DNA of 64,000 bases from Treponema sp. OMZ 838 (GTDB lineage Bacteria > Spirochaetota > Spirochaetia > Treponematales > Treponemataceae). The stretch covers positions 1,302,001-1,366,000 of the forward strand of contig NZ_CP009227.1 of NCBI RefSeq assembly GCF_000775995.1, given 5' to 3'. Positions within the stretch are counted from its first letter, which is position 1; each line of letters begins with the position of its first letter. Below the pieces are notes generated by a model, which saw nothing but the letters and a program-made list of their open reading frames with translations, did no database searches and was not told the origin of the DNA. Position numbers and translations under genes: made by a program. Below are positions 55,897 through 64,000 of this stretch, in pieces.

Positions 55897-55985
55897 GCGG
55901 ATAAGATCCGTACTATAAAAGATATCGCGATAAACTCACCTAAGATTTTGAGCGGTGTCAAAAATAATGTAAAAGGAGTATGCAC

Positions 55986-57896
55986 ATGATCAAGAAAAGA
56001 ATGCTGCATTTTGTAGCTGCATTGATTTTTGTTTTTTCGCTGACCGCTTGCGTTGAAACAAATTCTGCAGCACGAAGCACGGAACAGGCCTCTGCACGTA
56101 CAGCAAAGGCGCGCGGAAAACAATCTGATGAGGTAAAGCTTACCCACAAGATTATTCAAAAGGGACAGCCGGGCGCGGATGCCGTTACCCTTACCTTCGG
56201 TGTAACCGGCGACGTACATGGACGGCTCTATGCCTATGACTACGCAGTCTGTGAAGAGACCGCGGGAGCCGGTTTTGTAAAAACTTACGTACTTGCAAAG
56301 GAATTGCGGGCACAAAATCCCAACACCGTTTTGATCGATGTCGGCGACACAGTACAGGACAACAGTGCGGATCTGTTTAACGACCTCGATACCCATCCGA
56401 TGATTCAAGCCCTCAACTACATGAATTATGATATTTGGGTATTGGGTAACCATGAGTTCAATTTTGAAAAAGAATTCCTTGCCCGTAATATCCGCCACTT
56501 TAACGGTTCGGTTGTAAGTGCCAATATCAAAAACACAAAGGACGGCAGCAACTTTGTACTGCCCTATCAGCTGTTTAATATTGAAGGTGTCCGCGTTGCC
56601 GTTATCGGTATGGTGCCGCCTCATATCCCGATGTGGGAAGCTGCCGCACCGTCTCACTTTAAAGGGTTGGAATTTGAAGATCCGATAGCTGTTGCACGTA
56701 AAACCGTCGATTCCTTAAAGGGGCAATATGACGTTCTAATCGGTGCGTTCCATCTTGGGCGCAACGGTGAATACGGTACCAACAGCGGCGTTATCGAAAT
56801 GGCAAAGCAAATTCCGGAATTCGATTTAATCTTCGGCGGACATGAACACGCCCGTTATGCAAGCATTGTAGACGGTCAGAACGGTGATAAAACATGGATC
56901 ATTGAACCGGGGTGTTACGGCTGGGCTTTAGCGGTTGGAGAAGTACAGGTTAAAAAAGACAACGGCGCATGGAAGGTTGTTTCCGTAAAAGCAGAAAACC
57001 GCGAAACTGCCAAAATTGCTGCCGATAAAGCGATGGAAAAAGAGTTTAACTTTGTACATGATAAATCCGTTGCAGATGCAAACCTCATTGTCGGAAAGGT
57101 TACGGCAGATTTTATCCCGCGTGTTGATTACATTACCGGAAAAGACAAAGTTACGACCATGCCTACTATTCAGCTTGAAGATACCGCACTCATTGATTTA
57201 ATCAACAATGTGCAGCTTTATTACACAAAGGCTGATGTTGCTGCCGCTGCCGCTTTCCGCTTTGATATGAATTTAAAGAAAGGGGATTTCAAGAAAAAGG
57301 ATGTGGCCTTTATCTATAAATATTCCAATACGCTGATGGGTGTTAATATGACCGGTGAGAACCTGTTAAAATACATGGAGTGGTCGGCTTCATATTACAA
57401 CACTGCAAAGAAAGGCGATGTAACGATTTCGTTTAATCCCAATGTGCGCGGTTATAACTATGATATGTTTGAAGGTGTCGATTACGACATCGATATTTCA
57501 AAAGAGGCTGGGAATAGAATTACAAACGCCAAGATAAAAGGGCAGGCACTTGATCCTAAAAAGGTGTATAAGGTTGCCGTCAATAACTACCGCTTCGGTA
57601 CGCTGCAAAACTTAAAACTTGCAACACCTCAAGACGTGTATTACGATTCGTATGAAGTAATGCAGGATGCCGGGCGTATTCGAGATTTGATCGGTGCGTA
57701 TGTAAAGAAAGTCGATAAGGGCGTTATTACTCCCAAGGTTAATTACAACTGGAAGATTATCGGTTTTAATCCGAATGTTGCCGAACGGGATAAGATTTTT
57801 GATGAGATTAGAGCGGGTACTATCATGATTCCGACTTCTGCGGACGGAAGAACTCCGAACGTTAAATCCATCAATATTAACGACCTCAAGAAGTAA
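55986..57896 (+). CDS. 5'-nucleotidase-family lipoprotein
   Basis: 636 residues from the ATG at 55986, which has AAGGAG seven bases upstream (the ATG at 55980 is too close). Lipobox LTAC places the lipidated Cys at 22. The metallophosphatase domain shows GDVHGR, DVGDTVQDN, LGNHEF and GGHEHA, all metal ligands. The C-terminal nucleotidase domain (about 370-590) with its NNYRFG substrate-stacking segment follows. UshA-like enzymes release nucleosides from extracellular nucleotides, useful for a purine- or pyrimidine-scavenging host-associated organism. Confidence 0.93.
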   Translation: MIKKRMLHFVAALIFVFSLTACVETNSAARSTEQASARTAKARGKQSDEVKLTHKIIQKGQPGADAVTLTFGVTGDVHGRLYAYDYAVCEETAGAGFVKTYVLAKELRAQNPNTVLIDVGDTVQDNSADLFNDLDTHPMIQALNYMNYDIWVLGNHEFNFEKEFLARNIRHFNGSVVSANIKNTKDGSNFVLPYQLFNIEGVRVAVIGMVPPHIPMWEAAAPSHFKGLEFEDPIAVARKTVDSLKGQYDVLIGAFHLGRNGEYGTNSGVIEMAKQIPEFDLIFGGHEHARYASIVDGQNGDKTWIIEPGCYGWALAVGEVQVKKDNGAWKVVSVKAENRETAKIAADKAMEKEFNFVHDKSVADANLIVGKVTADFIPRVDYITGKDKVTTMPTIQLEDTALIDLINNVQLYYTKADVAAAAAFRFDMNLKKGDFKKKDVAFIYKYSNTLMGVNMTGENLLKYMEWSASYYNTAKKGDVTISFNPNVRGYNYDMFEGVDYDIDISKEAGNRITNAKIKGQALDPKKVYKVAVNNYRFGTLQNLKLATPQDVYYDSYEVMQDAGRIRDLIGAYVKKVDKGVITPKVNYNWKIIGFNPNVAERDKIFDEIRAGTIMIPTSADGRTPNVKSININDLKK

Positions 57897-57912
57897 AAAA
57901 TTAATTTGCGGT

Positions 57913-57962
57913 GTTTTTAATCAACAACCCCATGCTCTGCGTCGGGGGTGTTGATTAAAAAC
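57913..57962. terminator. Long terminator hairpin between convergent genes
   Basis: GTTTTTAATCAACA (57913-57926) pairs perfectly with 57949-57962, and CCCC/GGGG extends the stem inward. Each direction ends in a T-rich tail. A 20-nt half-copy (AATCAACAACCCCGACGCAG) is found at 59861-59880 beside the antiporter gene. Confidence 0.85.
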
Positions 57963-57973
57963 CCGCGTGGTGG

Positions 57974-58231
57974 CTAAAAAGCGGTAATTGTCGCTATCAA
58001 CCCGAAAATAATCCCGGGAGCGTTTGCTGCTGCAAGCGGGTAATCTCTTTTATCTTTCAGCAATGCGTATAAAACCCATATTGTGCAATTGACGGCTGCC
58101 GCTAAGGGCTGAAGAAAGACGGTTTTATTTCCGCTTAAGTTATTCATAATCTGAGGGATATAAGATATGTACATGGTAACCGATAATGCTGTGCCTATCC
58201 ACCCGATAATCTTTAATTTGTTTTCGCTCAT
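57974..58231 (-). CDS. SemiSWEET-family sugar transporter
   Basis: 85 residues forming one three-helix bundle (helices about 7-29, 38-58, 64-84). The MYISYIPQI motif has the Pro-Gln hinge of SemiSWEETs, and NCTIWVLYALL supplies the Asn/Trp substrate contacts. Two copies dimerise to move sugars through the inner membrane. TAAGGAGCT stands before the ATG. Confidence 0.92.
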   Translation of the reverse strand: MSENKLKIIGWIGTALSVTMYISYIPQIMNNLSGNKTVFLQPLAAAVNCTIWVLYALLKDKRDYPLAAANAPGIIFGLIATITAF

Positions 58232-58371
58232 TGCAGCTCCTTATGTATCAATTTATAGTTAATACTTTGCAAGTATACATTGATGGGTTTACTATATCCG
58301 TTTTATCGGTGTTGAGCAATATTCCGGCATATCGGATAACGGCGCCAGACATATTGTCGAGTATCCGCAGC

Positions 58372-59811
58372 TTACTCGCGCGGTTCGTTGAGCTTGTCGG
58401 TAATTTCCTGTATTTTTGCAGAATGAGCGAGCACATAGAGAATATCGCTTTTTTGAATAACGGTATCGCCCTTAGGAAAGATGATTTTTCCCCCGCGTAC
58501 GATTGAGCTGATGAGCGTATCCTTATCAAGATGGAGGTTGCTGATTTTTTGACCGATACTGCCGGAATGATCTTCTATATAAATATCAAAGATATCAACG
58601 TCGCTTGCTTTAAGCGAGTACAGTTCGACCGAATACAGCGACTCCGGTTTCTTTGGGTCGGTAAACTTTAAGAGCCGTGCAAGCGGTGCAAGCGTGGTTC
58701 CTTGAATAATACAAGAAAGAAAAACAGCAAAGAAGATCGTATCAAAGATAAAGCCGTTCTCGTCCAACCCGTTCGCAAGCGGGTAGGTTGCAAGAACAAT
58801 GGGAACCGCACCTTTAATACCGCCCCACATTAAAAAGAATTTTTCCTTCCGTGTATATTGAAATGGAAACGTAGAGATCAATACGGCAAGCGGGCGAGCG
58901 ACAAACATCATAATGCCGACAATGATGAGCGCTTCTTTCCAGATATGGACGAATCGGTGGGGAAACGATAAAAGCCCGAGCATAATAAAGAGCGTGATAT
59001 TAAAAATAGTAGAAACGCTTTCGAGAAAACTTCCGACGCTGCGCTTTGCAGGAAAAGCGGTATTACCGATCCAGTAGCCCATAAAAAATACTGCGATAAT
59101 TCCGTTCGCTTGACAAAGCTCCGCTGCGCCGTATCCAAGCAGTACGCAGCCCAGCATCAGTACGTTATAATTCCCTCTATTATCCGACTGTAGCCGGTTG
59201 AACAACCATACCGAAATTTGAAAGGCAAAGTAACCAATAATGATGCCGCCGACAAACTGCCAAATAAGCCGAGCAACAGTTAAGGCAGGGGTATCAAATG
59301 CTCCGGTTGCAATATGCACAAAGGTGAGGGTCAGCAAAATTGCCATCGGGTCGTTCGCTGCGGATTCAACATTGAGCGTTGCCGCAAGTTTATCCTTAAT
59401 CGGGTTTGATTTGGTAATCATAAAAACCCCGGCCGCATCAGTGGAAGAAATAATAGAAGAAATCAACATCGAGTATGCTAAATCGAATTTTAGGACAAAG
59501 TGAATTAAGAACCCGAGTGTTACCGAAGTAAGCGCAACGCCGAGTATTGCAAGGGTCATCGATGGTCCGGCAACTTTGTGAAACGTATCTTTAGAAACGC
59601 AGAATCCGCCGTCAAAAATAATAAAGATCAACAGAATATCCGCAATTTTTTTGGTTAAAAGGGCATTATCAAAATAGAATAAATTTAAAACATCGCTTCC
59701 AACCAGCACACCGATAAGAATAAAGCCGATAAGGAGCGGCAGCCCGAATTTATCGCTGATTTTGGTTGAAAGCATCGCCAAAATGATAAGAAAGGAGATA
59801 AACAGAATCAT
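58372..59811 (-). CDS. Potassium/proton antiporter with TrkA-C domain (NhaP2-like)
   Basis: 479 residues. About 12 hydrophobic helices of the CPA1/NhaP fold occupy residues 1-390, with acidic motifs SSTDAAGVF and VESAANDPMAI that carry the ion-binding residues. A C-terminal TrkA-C (RCK_C) regulatory domain follows ('DHSGSIGQKISNLHLDKDT' to YVLAH). This is the arrangement of NhaP2-type K+/H+ antiporters that export K+ and help with pH or osmotic stress. Confidence 0.9.
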   Translation of the reverse strand: MILFISFLIILAMLSTKISDKFGLPLLIGFILIGVLVGSDVLNLFYFDNALLTKKIADILLIFIIFDGGFCVSKDTFHKVAGPSMTLAILGVALTSVTLGFLIHFVLKFDLAYSMLISSIISSTDAAGVFMITKSNPIKDKLAATLNVESAANDPMAILLTLTFVHIATGAFDTPALTVARLIWQFVGGIIIGYFAFQISVWLFNRLQSDNRGNYNVLMLGCVLLGYGAAELCQANGIIAVFFMGYWIGNTAFPAKRSVGSFLESVSTIFNITLFIMLGLLSFPHRFVHIWKEALIIVGIMMFVARPLAVLISTFPFQYTRKEKFFLMWGGIKGAVPIVLATYPLANGLDENGFIFDTIFFAVFLSCIIQGTTLAPLARLLKFTDPKKPESLYSVELYSLKASDVDIFDIYIEDHSGSIGQKISNLHLDKDTLISSIVRGGKIIFPKGDTVIQKSDILYVLAHSAKIQEITDKLNEPRE

Positions 59812-59908
59812 AGAAACCTCAAAGTTGTAGCTATGCCGATTGTACCGATTTTGACAGTAAAATCAACAACCCCGACGCAGACCACTGGTGCCGCCTAAAA
59901 AAATCTCT

Positions 59909-59936
59909 TTGCGATTTGTGGATTTAGTGCTATAAT
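59909..59936 (+). promoter_or_regulatory. Promoter of the thioredoxin-fold lipoprotein gene, leaderless
   Basis: TTGCGA (59909-59914), 16-bp spacer, perfect TATAAT (59931-59936). The ATG at 59943 coincides with the expected transcription start, so the mRNA would be leaderless. Confidence 0.6.
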
Positions 59937-59942
59937 CGTTCT

Positions 59943-60866
59943 ATGCAAAAATTATATCGATATGGATTATTATGTATCGGCTTTTGTTTTGTCTTTATGA
60001 TGAACAGCTGTGTTTCTACTTCTTCGGCAAAACGTGATGAGTCAAATGTTCAAAAATACGGCAAGGACGGCAGAGATATACTGCTTATCTTTACCGGTTC
60101 GGATTGGTCACAGGAAGCGGAAGAATTTTCAAAAAACATCCTTACCGAATCGTGTAAAACGGAATTGGCAGCGAACTATGCCGTCCGTTTTATCGACTTA
60201 TTACGTAATCCTTCGGAGGGTGAACGAGCGGCTGCACAACAGAACTATCTGTTGTTTTCCGAATATGCAGTGCCGGATGTCCCTTTTATTATACTGCAAA
60301 CAGCCGAACAAGATACGTATGCCTCTGCCGTTATAGAATCGGATATAAAGAGCGGCATGCAGTTGATAGAAAAGATTAAAGGGCTGACAGCACAGCGGAC
60401 AAATGTAGTTGAAGCACGAAAGCGTATCGGCAGTACAAAAGGAGCGGAAAAAGCACAGGCAATCGATGACTTTTTAAATACGGTTGGTAATCCGGAAGCT
60501 CACCGCTATGATTCGTTACGGATGCAAGTACCCGCGCTCGATCCCCATAATCAATCGGGACTCAAAGGCAAATACGTATTGATGAGCGCCGACATACGGG
60601 CAAAGAGCTTTGCACAACAGGGAAATTATCTTAAAGCAGGCGATGAATATAAAACTGCCGCAGAAACGGGCGATCTTTCTCCTGCCGAATTACAGCTTGC
60701 ATGGTATTTAACGGCTTATTCTCATCTCATGGCGGGAAGCGCCGATACGGAAATCATCGTTGGATATTTACAAAGGGCGATTGAAGCGGATCCTCAAAAT
60801 CCCGCGGTTCCACAACTTAATCAGGCAATACATAAGCTGCGAAACGATGTTCAGTTAAAAAAATAA
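59943..60866 (+). CDS. Lipoprotein with Cys-less thioredoxin-like domain and TPR-like tail
   Basis: 307 residues. A signal peptide ends in lipobox-like MNSC (Cys23). Residues about 45-150 look like a thioredoxin fold: ILLIFTGSDWS matches the 'FTGSDWC..C' start of thioredoxin-like proteins, but both catalytic cysteines are replaced (SDWSQEAEEF). The C-terminal part (about 210-300) is alpha-helical and TPR-like. It cannot do thiol chemistry by the usual mechanism, so a binding role is more likely. The YheO-like gene follows after 25 bases. Confidence 0.78.
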   Translation: MQKLYRYGLLCIGFCFVFMMNSCVSTSSAKRDESNVQKYGKDGRDILLIFTGSDWSQEAEEFSKNILTESCKTELAANYAVRFIDLLRNPSEGERAAAQQNYLLFSEYAVPDVPFIILQTAEQDTYASAVIESDIKSGMQLIEKIKGLTAQRTNVVEARKRIGSTKGAEKAQAIDDFLNTVGNPEAHRYDSLRMQVPALDPHNQSGLKGKYVLMSADIRAKSFAQQGNYLKAGDEYKTAAETGDLSPAELQLAWYLTAYSHLMAGSADTEIIVGYLQRAIEADPQNPAVPQLNQAIHKLRNDVQLKK

Positions 60867-60891
60867 TGAGAGAAAAAAGGAATTACATAAT

Positions 60892-61539
60892 ATGATGTCC
60901 AAACACACCCTTGCGCTGCTGCAGCAAATTGCACACGGTATTGCTGTCCATTTCGGTAATAATTGTGAAGTACTTGTGCACGACCTTACCGCTGGCTATA
61001 CCAACAGCTCAATCGTCATTATAGAAAACGGTACTGTTACGATGCGGAAAATCGGTGACGGGCCGTCTCATGTAGTGCTTGAGGCGCTCAATAGCGATCG
61101 TAAAACGTTGGAAGACAAACTCAGTTATCTGACAAAAACGAAGGACGGACGCATTCTTAAATCGAGCAGTATGTTTATCAGAAATGAAGATGATGCAATC
61201 GAGGCGGTACTTTCGATTAATCTTGATATTACACCGATGCAGATGGCGGAAAATGTATTGCGGCAGCTTATTTCGCCGATCAGTGTTAAAAATGAACCTG
61301 AGAATATTCTGCAGAATGTCAACGATCTGTTGGACGAGCTTATCGAACAATCCGTTCATATTGTGGGTAAGCCGGTTGCATTGATGAATAAAGAAGATAA
61401 AATTACGGCGATTAAGTTTTTAAATGAGTCCGGCGCTTTTTTAATTACAAAATCCGGCGATAAGATTTCAAGTTACTTCGGTATTTCCAAGTATACGCTC
61501 TACAGCTATATAGATGCCGGCGCGAGCGGGCATCTATAA
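60892..61539 (+). CDS. YheO-like PAS/helix-turn-helix regulator
   Basis: 215 residues. The N-terminal YheO-type PAS domain ('NCEVLVHDLTAGYTNSSIVI' to AVLSINLD) may sense a small molecule. The C-terminal helix-turn-helix (about 170-210) reads 'ITAIKFLNESGAFLITKSGD', then YFGISKYTLYSYID. The ATG at 60892 is followed by another at 60895. It follows the lipoprotein gene and is followed by the TtcA-like gene after 60 bases, possibly one unit. Confidence 0.88.
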   Translation: MMSKHTLALLQQIAHGIAVHFGNNCEVLVHDLTAGYTNSSIVIIENGTVTMRKIGDGPSHVVLEALNSDRKTLEDKLSYLTKTKDGRILKSSSMFIRNEDDAIEAVLSINLDITPMQMAENVLRQLISPISVKNEPENILQNVNDLLDELIEQSVHIVGKPVALMNKEDKITAIKFLNESGAFLITKSGDKISSYFGISKYTLYSYIDAGASGHL

Positions 61540-61599
61540 TGCCGCACCGTACCTTGTACCGGCAACGGTAATAGACCACCGTTCATACTGCTCTTCACT

Positions 61600-62307
61600 A
61601 TGGCAAATCCCAAGCTGTTTAGAACAATCGATAAGGCTGTTTCCGAATATAATATGATAGAAGCCGGCGACCGGATTTTGATTGCAGCATCCGGCGGAAA
61701 GGATTCAACGGCTCTTACGGAATATTTTGCAGCACGGCTCCAACGCCGGCATCCGGTTTTTGAAGCCTCTGCACTCCATATCGCCACGGATATCGGCTCA
61801 GAATTCGCGCCTGAATTGGCGAAGCGGTTTAAAAGCTGGGGAATTGATTTAACCGTTAAAACAATTTCGGTACTGGAGCGGCTTAAAACCGGCAAGAAGA
61901 TGAACTGCTGGTGGTGCTCCAGCCAGCGCCGCTTGGAGCTGAGCAAATATGCGCAGGAGCACGGCTTTAATAAAATTGCGCTCGGACACCACTTGGACGA
62001 TATTCTGGAAACGGCGCTGATGAATGCGCTGACAAAGGGAGAGCTTGCTGCAATGCCTCCCGTACTGAAGTTCGATAAATTCCCGTTGACCTTTATCCGC
62101 CCGCTCTGTCTCGCCGACATCCCGATGATTGTCCGTCATGCAGAAATGCAGGGGTATATTTCTTCCACCTGTACATGCAGCTATCAGGATAATTCAGGCA
62201 GAAAAACCGCTCGTTCCCGCTTGGATAAGCTTACAGATGGTAACTATGAGTTAAAGCGTAAGCTTTTCGATGCGTTGAGGAATGTTAATGCGGCGTACCT
62301 ACCCTAG
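61600..62307 (+). CDS. TtcA-like tRNA sulfurtransferase (PP-loop ATPase)
   Basis: 235 residues with the PP-loop SGGKDS (31-36), CWWC (C103/C106), a further Cys pair near residue 188 (CTC), and GHHLDDILET. The CxxC and second cysteine site hold the Fe-S cluster in TtcA, which puts sulfur on C32 of tRNA. The protein is shorter than E. coli TtcA (311) and may belong to a related TtcA/TilS-type group, so exact substrate is uncertain. Confidence 0.87.
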   Translation: MANPKLFRTIDKAVSEYNMIEAGDRILIAASGGKDSTALTEYFAARLQRRHPVFEASALHIATDIGSEFAPELAKRFKSWGIDLTVKTISVLERLKTGKKMNCWWCSSQRRLELSKYAQEHGFNKIALGHHLDDILETALMNALTKGELAAMPPVLKFDKFPLTFIRPLCLADIPMIVRHAEMQGYISSTCTCSYQDNSGRKTARSRLDKLTDGNYELKRKLFDALRNVNAAYLP

Positions 62308-62312
62308 CAACA

Positions 62313-62617
62313 CCTTTTGAAATATACGACGCATCTGCGTTGTCGCTTAACAAAAAACAGTCCTCGACGTACAACAAGTACGCCTGCGGGTGTTTTTTGT
62401 ACGCTCCTAGCATCTGCATCGTCTATTTCAAAAGGCTTACGGAAAGTATGTTTTACGATATGCCACGTCTGAACATATTCAACGTATCAAAACTGCCAAG
62501 GAGGGCAGTGGTTTTATACAGGAGCGAGATTTGTGTTATGCACAAATCTCGTCGTTAAGCAGTTGTACACGGATGTACAACTGCTTAACAGTCTATTTCA
62601 AAAGGCTTACGGAAGGG
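62313..62617. repeat. Compound hairpin element between TtcA-like and DUF1697 genes
   Basis: The left end CCTTTTGAAATATACGACGC (62313) has two inverted partners, TATTTCAAAAGG, near 62425-62436 and again near 62593-62604, each followed by CTTACGGAA. Inside are hairpin C (about 62479-62510), hairpin B (GCGAGATTTGTG, 62523-62551) and hairpin A (62554-62589, 16-bp arms). This is the reverse orientation of the 52249 element. No gene lies in 62308-62710. Confidence 0.75.
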
Positions 62618-62710
62618 TTTTACAGTATATGCCGCTTCTGAAAATACTCAACGTATCGCCTGCCTTGCGAAGCGATGCCAGGTTGAAGTGGTGGTTGGAT
62701 GATTTTTTTA

Positions 62711-63235
62711 TTAGCACGTTGCAAGATATCGAGCCGTATTAACATTTCGTATTGTCATATCTTTATATACTTTATGCGATATTACTTTATTTAAATGGCT
62801 TTTATTATAATCTTCTCGCCGAACATTCCAGATTAACGCACCCTTAACATATATTAATTGTATATATTCTTTTCTTATTGGTAATTCATTTATTATGTTT
62901 TCATTATCTATTGAGTCAAATAAATAGGCTACATCAGTCTTTTGAGCATCATTATTTTGCCAATCACTGGGGATGCTCTTTGCTATTTTTACCATCTCAC
63001 TTTTTGTTTTTACTAATACTTTTACTTCATTCCCGGTCGTTATATGCAATGCTTGTTCAATATTCTCTGTAATACTATTTTTCGCGTCATGTGATTGAAA
63101 AATAACGTTTCCGGAATTGATATATGTTGAAATGTTTGAAAAACCGCATTGCTCAAATAATGTTTTCAATTCTTTCATGTTAATTTTTACAGAGCTTCCA
63201 ACATTGATACCTCTGAGCAATGCTATATAATCCAT
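62711..63235 (-). CDS. DUF1697-family protein
   Basis: 174 residues from the ATG at 63235, where the family start MDYIALLRGINVGSSVKINM appears; the frame to 63367 runs through a hairpin and is not used. The motif INSGNVIFQS and KSEMVKIAKSIPSDW are typical of DUF1697, a small cytosolic family of unknown function. The AT-rich composition differs from that of the neighbours, hinting at acquisition. Confidence 0.9.
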   Translation of the reverse strand: MDYIALLRGINVGSSVKINMKELKTLFEQCGFSNISTYINSGNVIFQSHDAKNSITENIEQALHITTGNEVKVLVKTKSEMVKIAKSIPSDWQNNDAQKTDVAYLFDSIDNENIINELPIRKEYIQLIYVKGALIWNVRREDYNKSHLNKVISHKVYKDMTIRNVNTARYLATC

Positions 63236-63260
63236 ATATTCCGTATTAATTCTGCCATGC

Positions 63261-63300
63261 ATGGCGGGGTATTCAAAAGAATGTCTAATTACCCCGCCAT
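63261..63300. terminator. Hairpin ATGGCGGGGTA/TACCCCGCCAT
   Basis: Perfect 11-bp arms (63261-63271 and 63290-63300), just downstream of the partial gene's stop and upstream of DUF1697. There is no T tract on the minus strand, so terminator strength is unclear. Confidence 0.5.
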
Positions 63301-63305
63301 AATTA

Positions 63306-64000
63306 TTATTTTGCGATGCGCGATGCGGCGCTGATAGTGCGGTGGCGTTCTTCCCAAGGGGAGGCAACGCGGTTTACATCGGAAACAACGAGGAAACATT
63401 GAGTCGCCTTACTAAACCAGTCTTTATTGTTTGCATCTTTGCGGAGTACATACTGGCATTTTTTTCCATCGGTAGAGAACGAGCGGCATCCGTTTACCGG
63501 CTTCCCCGTTGCATCGATCATCGAACCTGAATCGCGATAGTATTCTTCTCCCGGTACGTCAAAATAGAAATAAGCGTTTTTAACCCGCGAATCATTAACC
63601 GAAAAGATAATCTCTATTGTATCTGCGTCGCGGGAAACGGATTGTATAACCGGCATTGTCAGTGCTTGCTGTTCGTTTTCCGCTTTCGCAGTGGGAACGA
63701 TAAGCGGGATAACCTTTTTCTTTGCAGCCTCTTTAGCGGCCTTATTCTCCGTGACGGTTTTACCGCCGATTCCGGTTACGTTCAATTCTTTTTCAAACGG
63801 CTTTTGCCCTGTAAGGGTAACCGATGCAAACCACTTTCCAAGAGCAGCTGCTCCTTCGCCTTCACCTGAAGACAGATGTTTCAGCATCAAGAGTTTCTCT
63901 TTTTTGTTAATCTCCATCAGCCCCTTTGCACTTTGTTCATCAAGCCCCCACACATCAGCGGGTGAAGCAAAGAAAGCTTCTTTGAAATCTTGAGCTGTTA
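63306..64000 (-). CDS. Unrecognised protein, C-terminal part (5' end outside window)
   Basis: The frame stays open to the window edge (preceding codons encode TAQDFKESFFASPAD), so the listed GTG at 63953 is internal. At least 231 residues are seen. An Ala/Lys-rich linker (ENKAAKEAAKKK) is followed by a compact domain with 'AYFYFDVPGEEYYRDSG', ATGKPVNGCRSF and KATQCFLVVSD. I do not recognise the family. It looks like an exported or cytosolic beta-rich domain, with two to three cysteines. Confidence 0.6.
   Translation of the reverse strand, partial: TAQDFKEAFFASPADVWGLDEQSAKGLMEINKKEKLLMLKHLSSGEGEGAAALGKWFASVTLTGQKPFEKELNVTGIGGKTVTENKAAKEAAKKKVIPLIVPTAKAENEQQALTMPVIQSVSRDADTIEIIFSVNDSRVKNAYFYFDVPGEEYYRDSGSMIDATGKPVNGCRSFSTDGKKCQYVLRKDANNKDWFSKATQCFLVVSDVNRVASPWEERHRTISAASRIAK

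Noticed and set aside
55734-56657. A 307-codon minus-strand ORF
   Set aside because: Antisense to the ends of the YibE/F and 5'-nucleotidase genes, both with clear motifs; no family similarity of its own.

Overview
The window looks like a chromosome segment of a host-associated spirochaete, most likely a Treponema. This is inferred from several signals: a mitochondrial-type elongation factor G of the kind spirochaetes carry, four closely related methyl-accepting chemotaxis proteins, a very large secreted Ig-repeat protein ending like an outer-membrane barrel, a moderate GC content broken by AT-rich islands, and many small palindromic repeats. No rRNA, tRNA or CRISPR array was recognised. Many genes have sigma70-like promoters of the form TTGCAA or TTGACA, 16-18 bp, TATAAT. 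Several of these start so close to the ATG that the transcript would have almost no leader.

Layout. 1-7.7 kb: end of a thioesterase, ruvB, a chemoreceptor, sufU, a HAD phosphatase and a U32 peptidase-family protein. 7.8-9.2 kb: a small AT-rich accessory patch with a nuclease-like ORF, a vapC remnant and an AlkD-like protein. 9.4-27 kb: mostly housekeeping and envelope genes (TraB-family and TPR proteins, an unknown exported protein, a P-loop ATPase, EF-G, a NifU-domain protein, the Ig-repeat protein, an Rsm22-type methyltransferase, a phosphohexomutase and an M23 peptidase). 27.2-33.7 kb: a low-GC island with a MazF-type toxin-antitoxin pair, a wrecked type IIG restriction-modification gene, a frameshifted KAP NTPase, an orphan antitoxin-like ORF, a hydrolase, a repeat element and a 2H phosphoesterase. 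33.9-45.2 kb: dinB, then a type I restriction-modification locus (hsdR, hsdS, hsdM) that also holds a tyrosine recombinase, a second, split hsdS and two toxin-antitoxin modules. 45.2-54.6 kb: three more chemoreceptors, a C69 dipeptidase and a DUF4177 protein, with a run of 15 G between two of these genes. 54.8-64 kb: YibE/F, a 5'-nucleotidase lipoprotein, SemiSWEET, a K+/H+ antiporter, a thioredoxin-fold lipoprotein, a YheO-like regulator, a TtcA-like enzyme, DUF1697 and a partial gene at the edge.

The most unusual part is the type I restriction locus. The tyrosine recombinase sits between two hsdS genes that share a 97-bp direct repeat in the conserved central region. A perfect 23-bp direct repeat brackets the block recombinase - hsdS - dinJ - PIN toxin. 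One hsdS copy is broken by a 65-bp insertion that carries an 18-bp duplication. Together these suggest a specificity-switching or excisable S-subunit cassette tied to toxin-antitoxin modules. The second unusual theme is a dispersed family of elements built from consecutive hairpins. The first hairpin has 15-16 bp stems closed by TGTACA-TCCG-TGTACA, and its stem sequences differ between copies in a compensatory way. One copy forms the ribosome-binding region of hsdR. Possible phase-variation sites are the G15 tract near a chemoreceptor and the T8 tract at the KAP frameshift.
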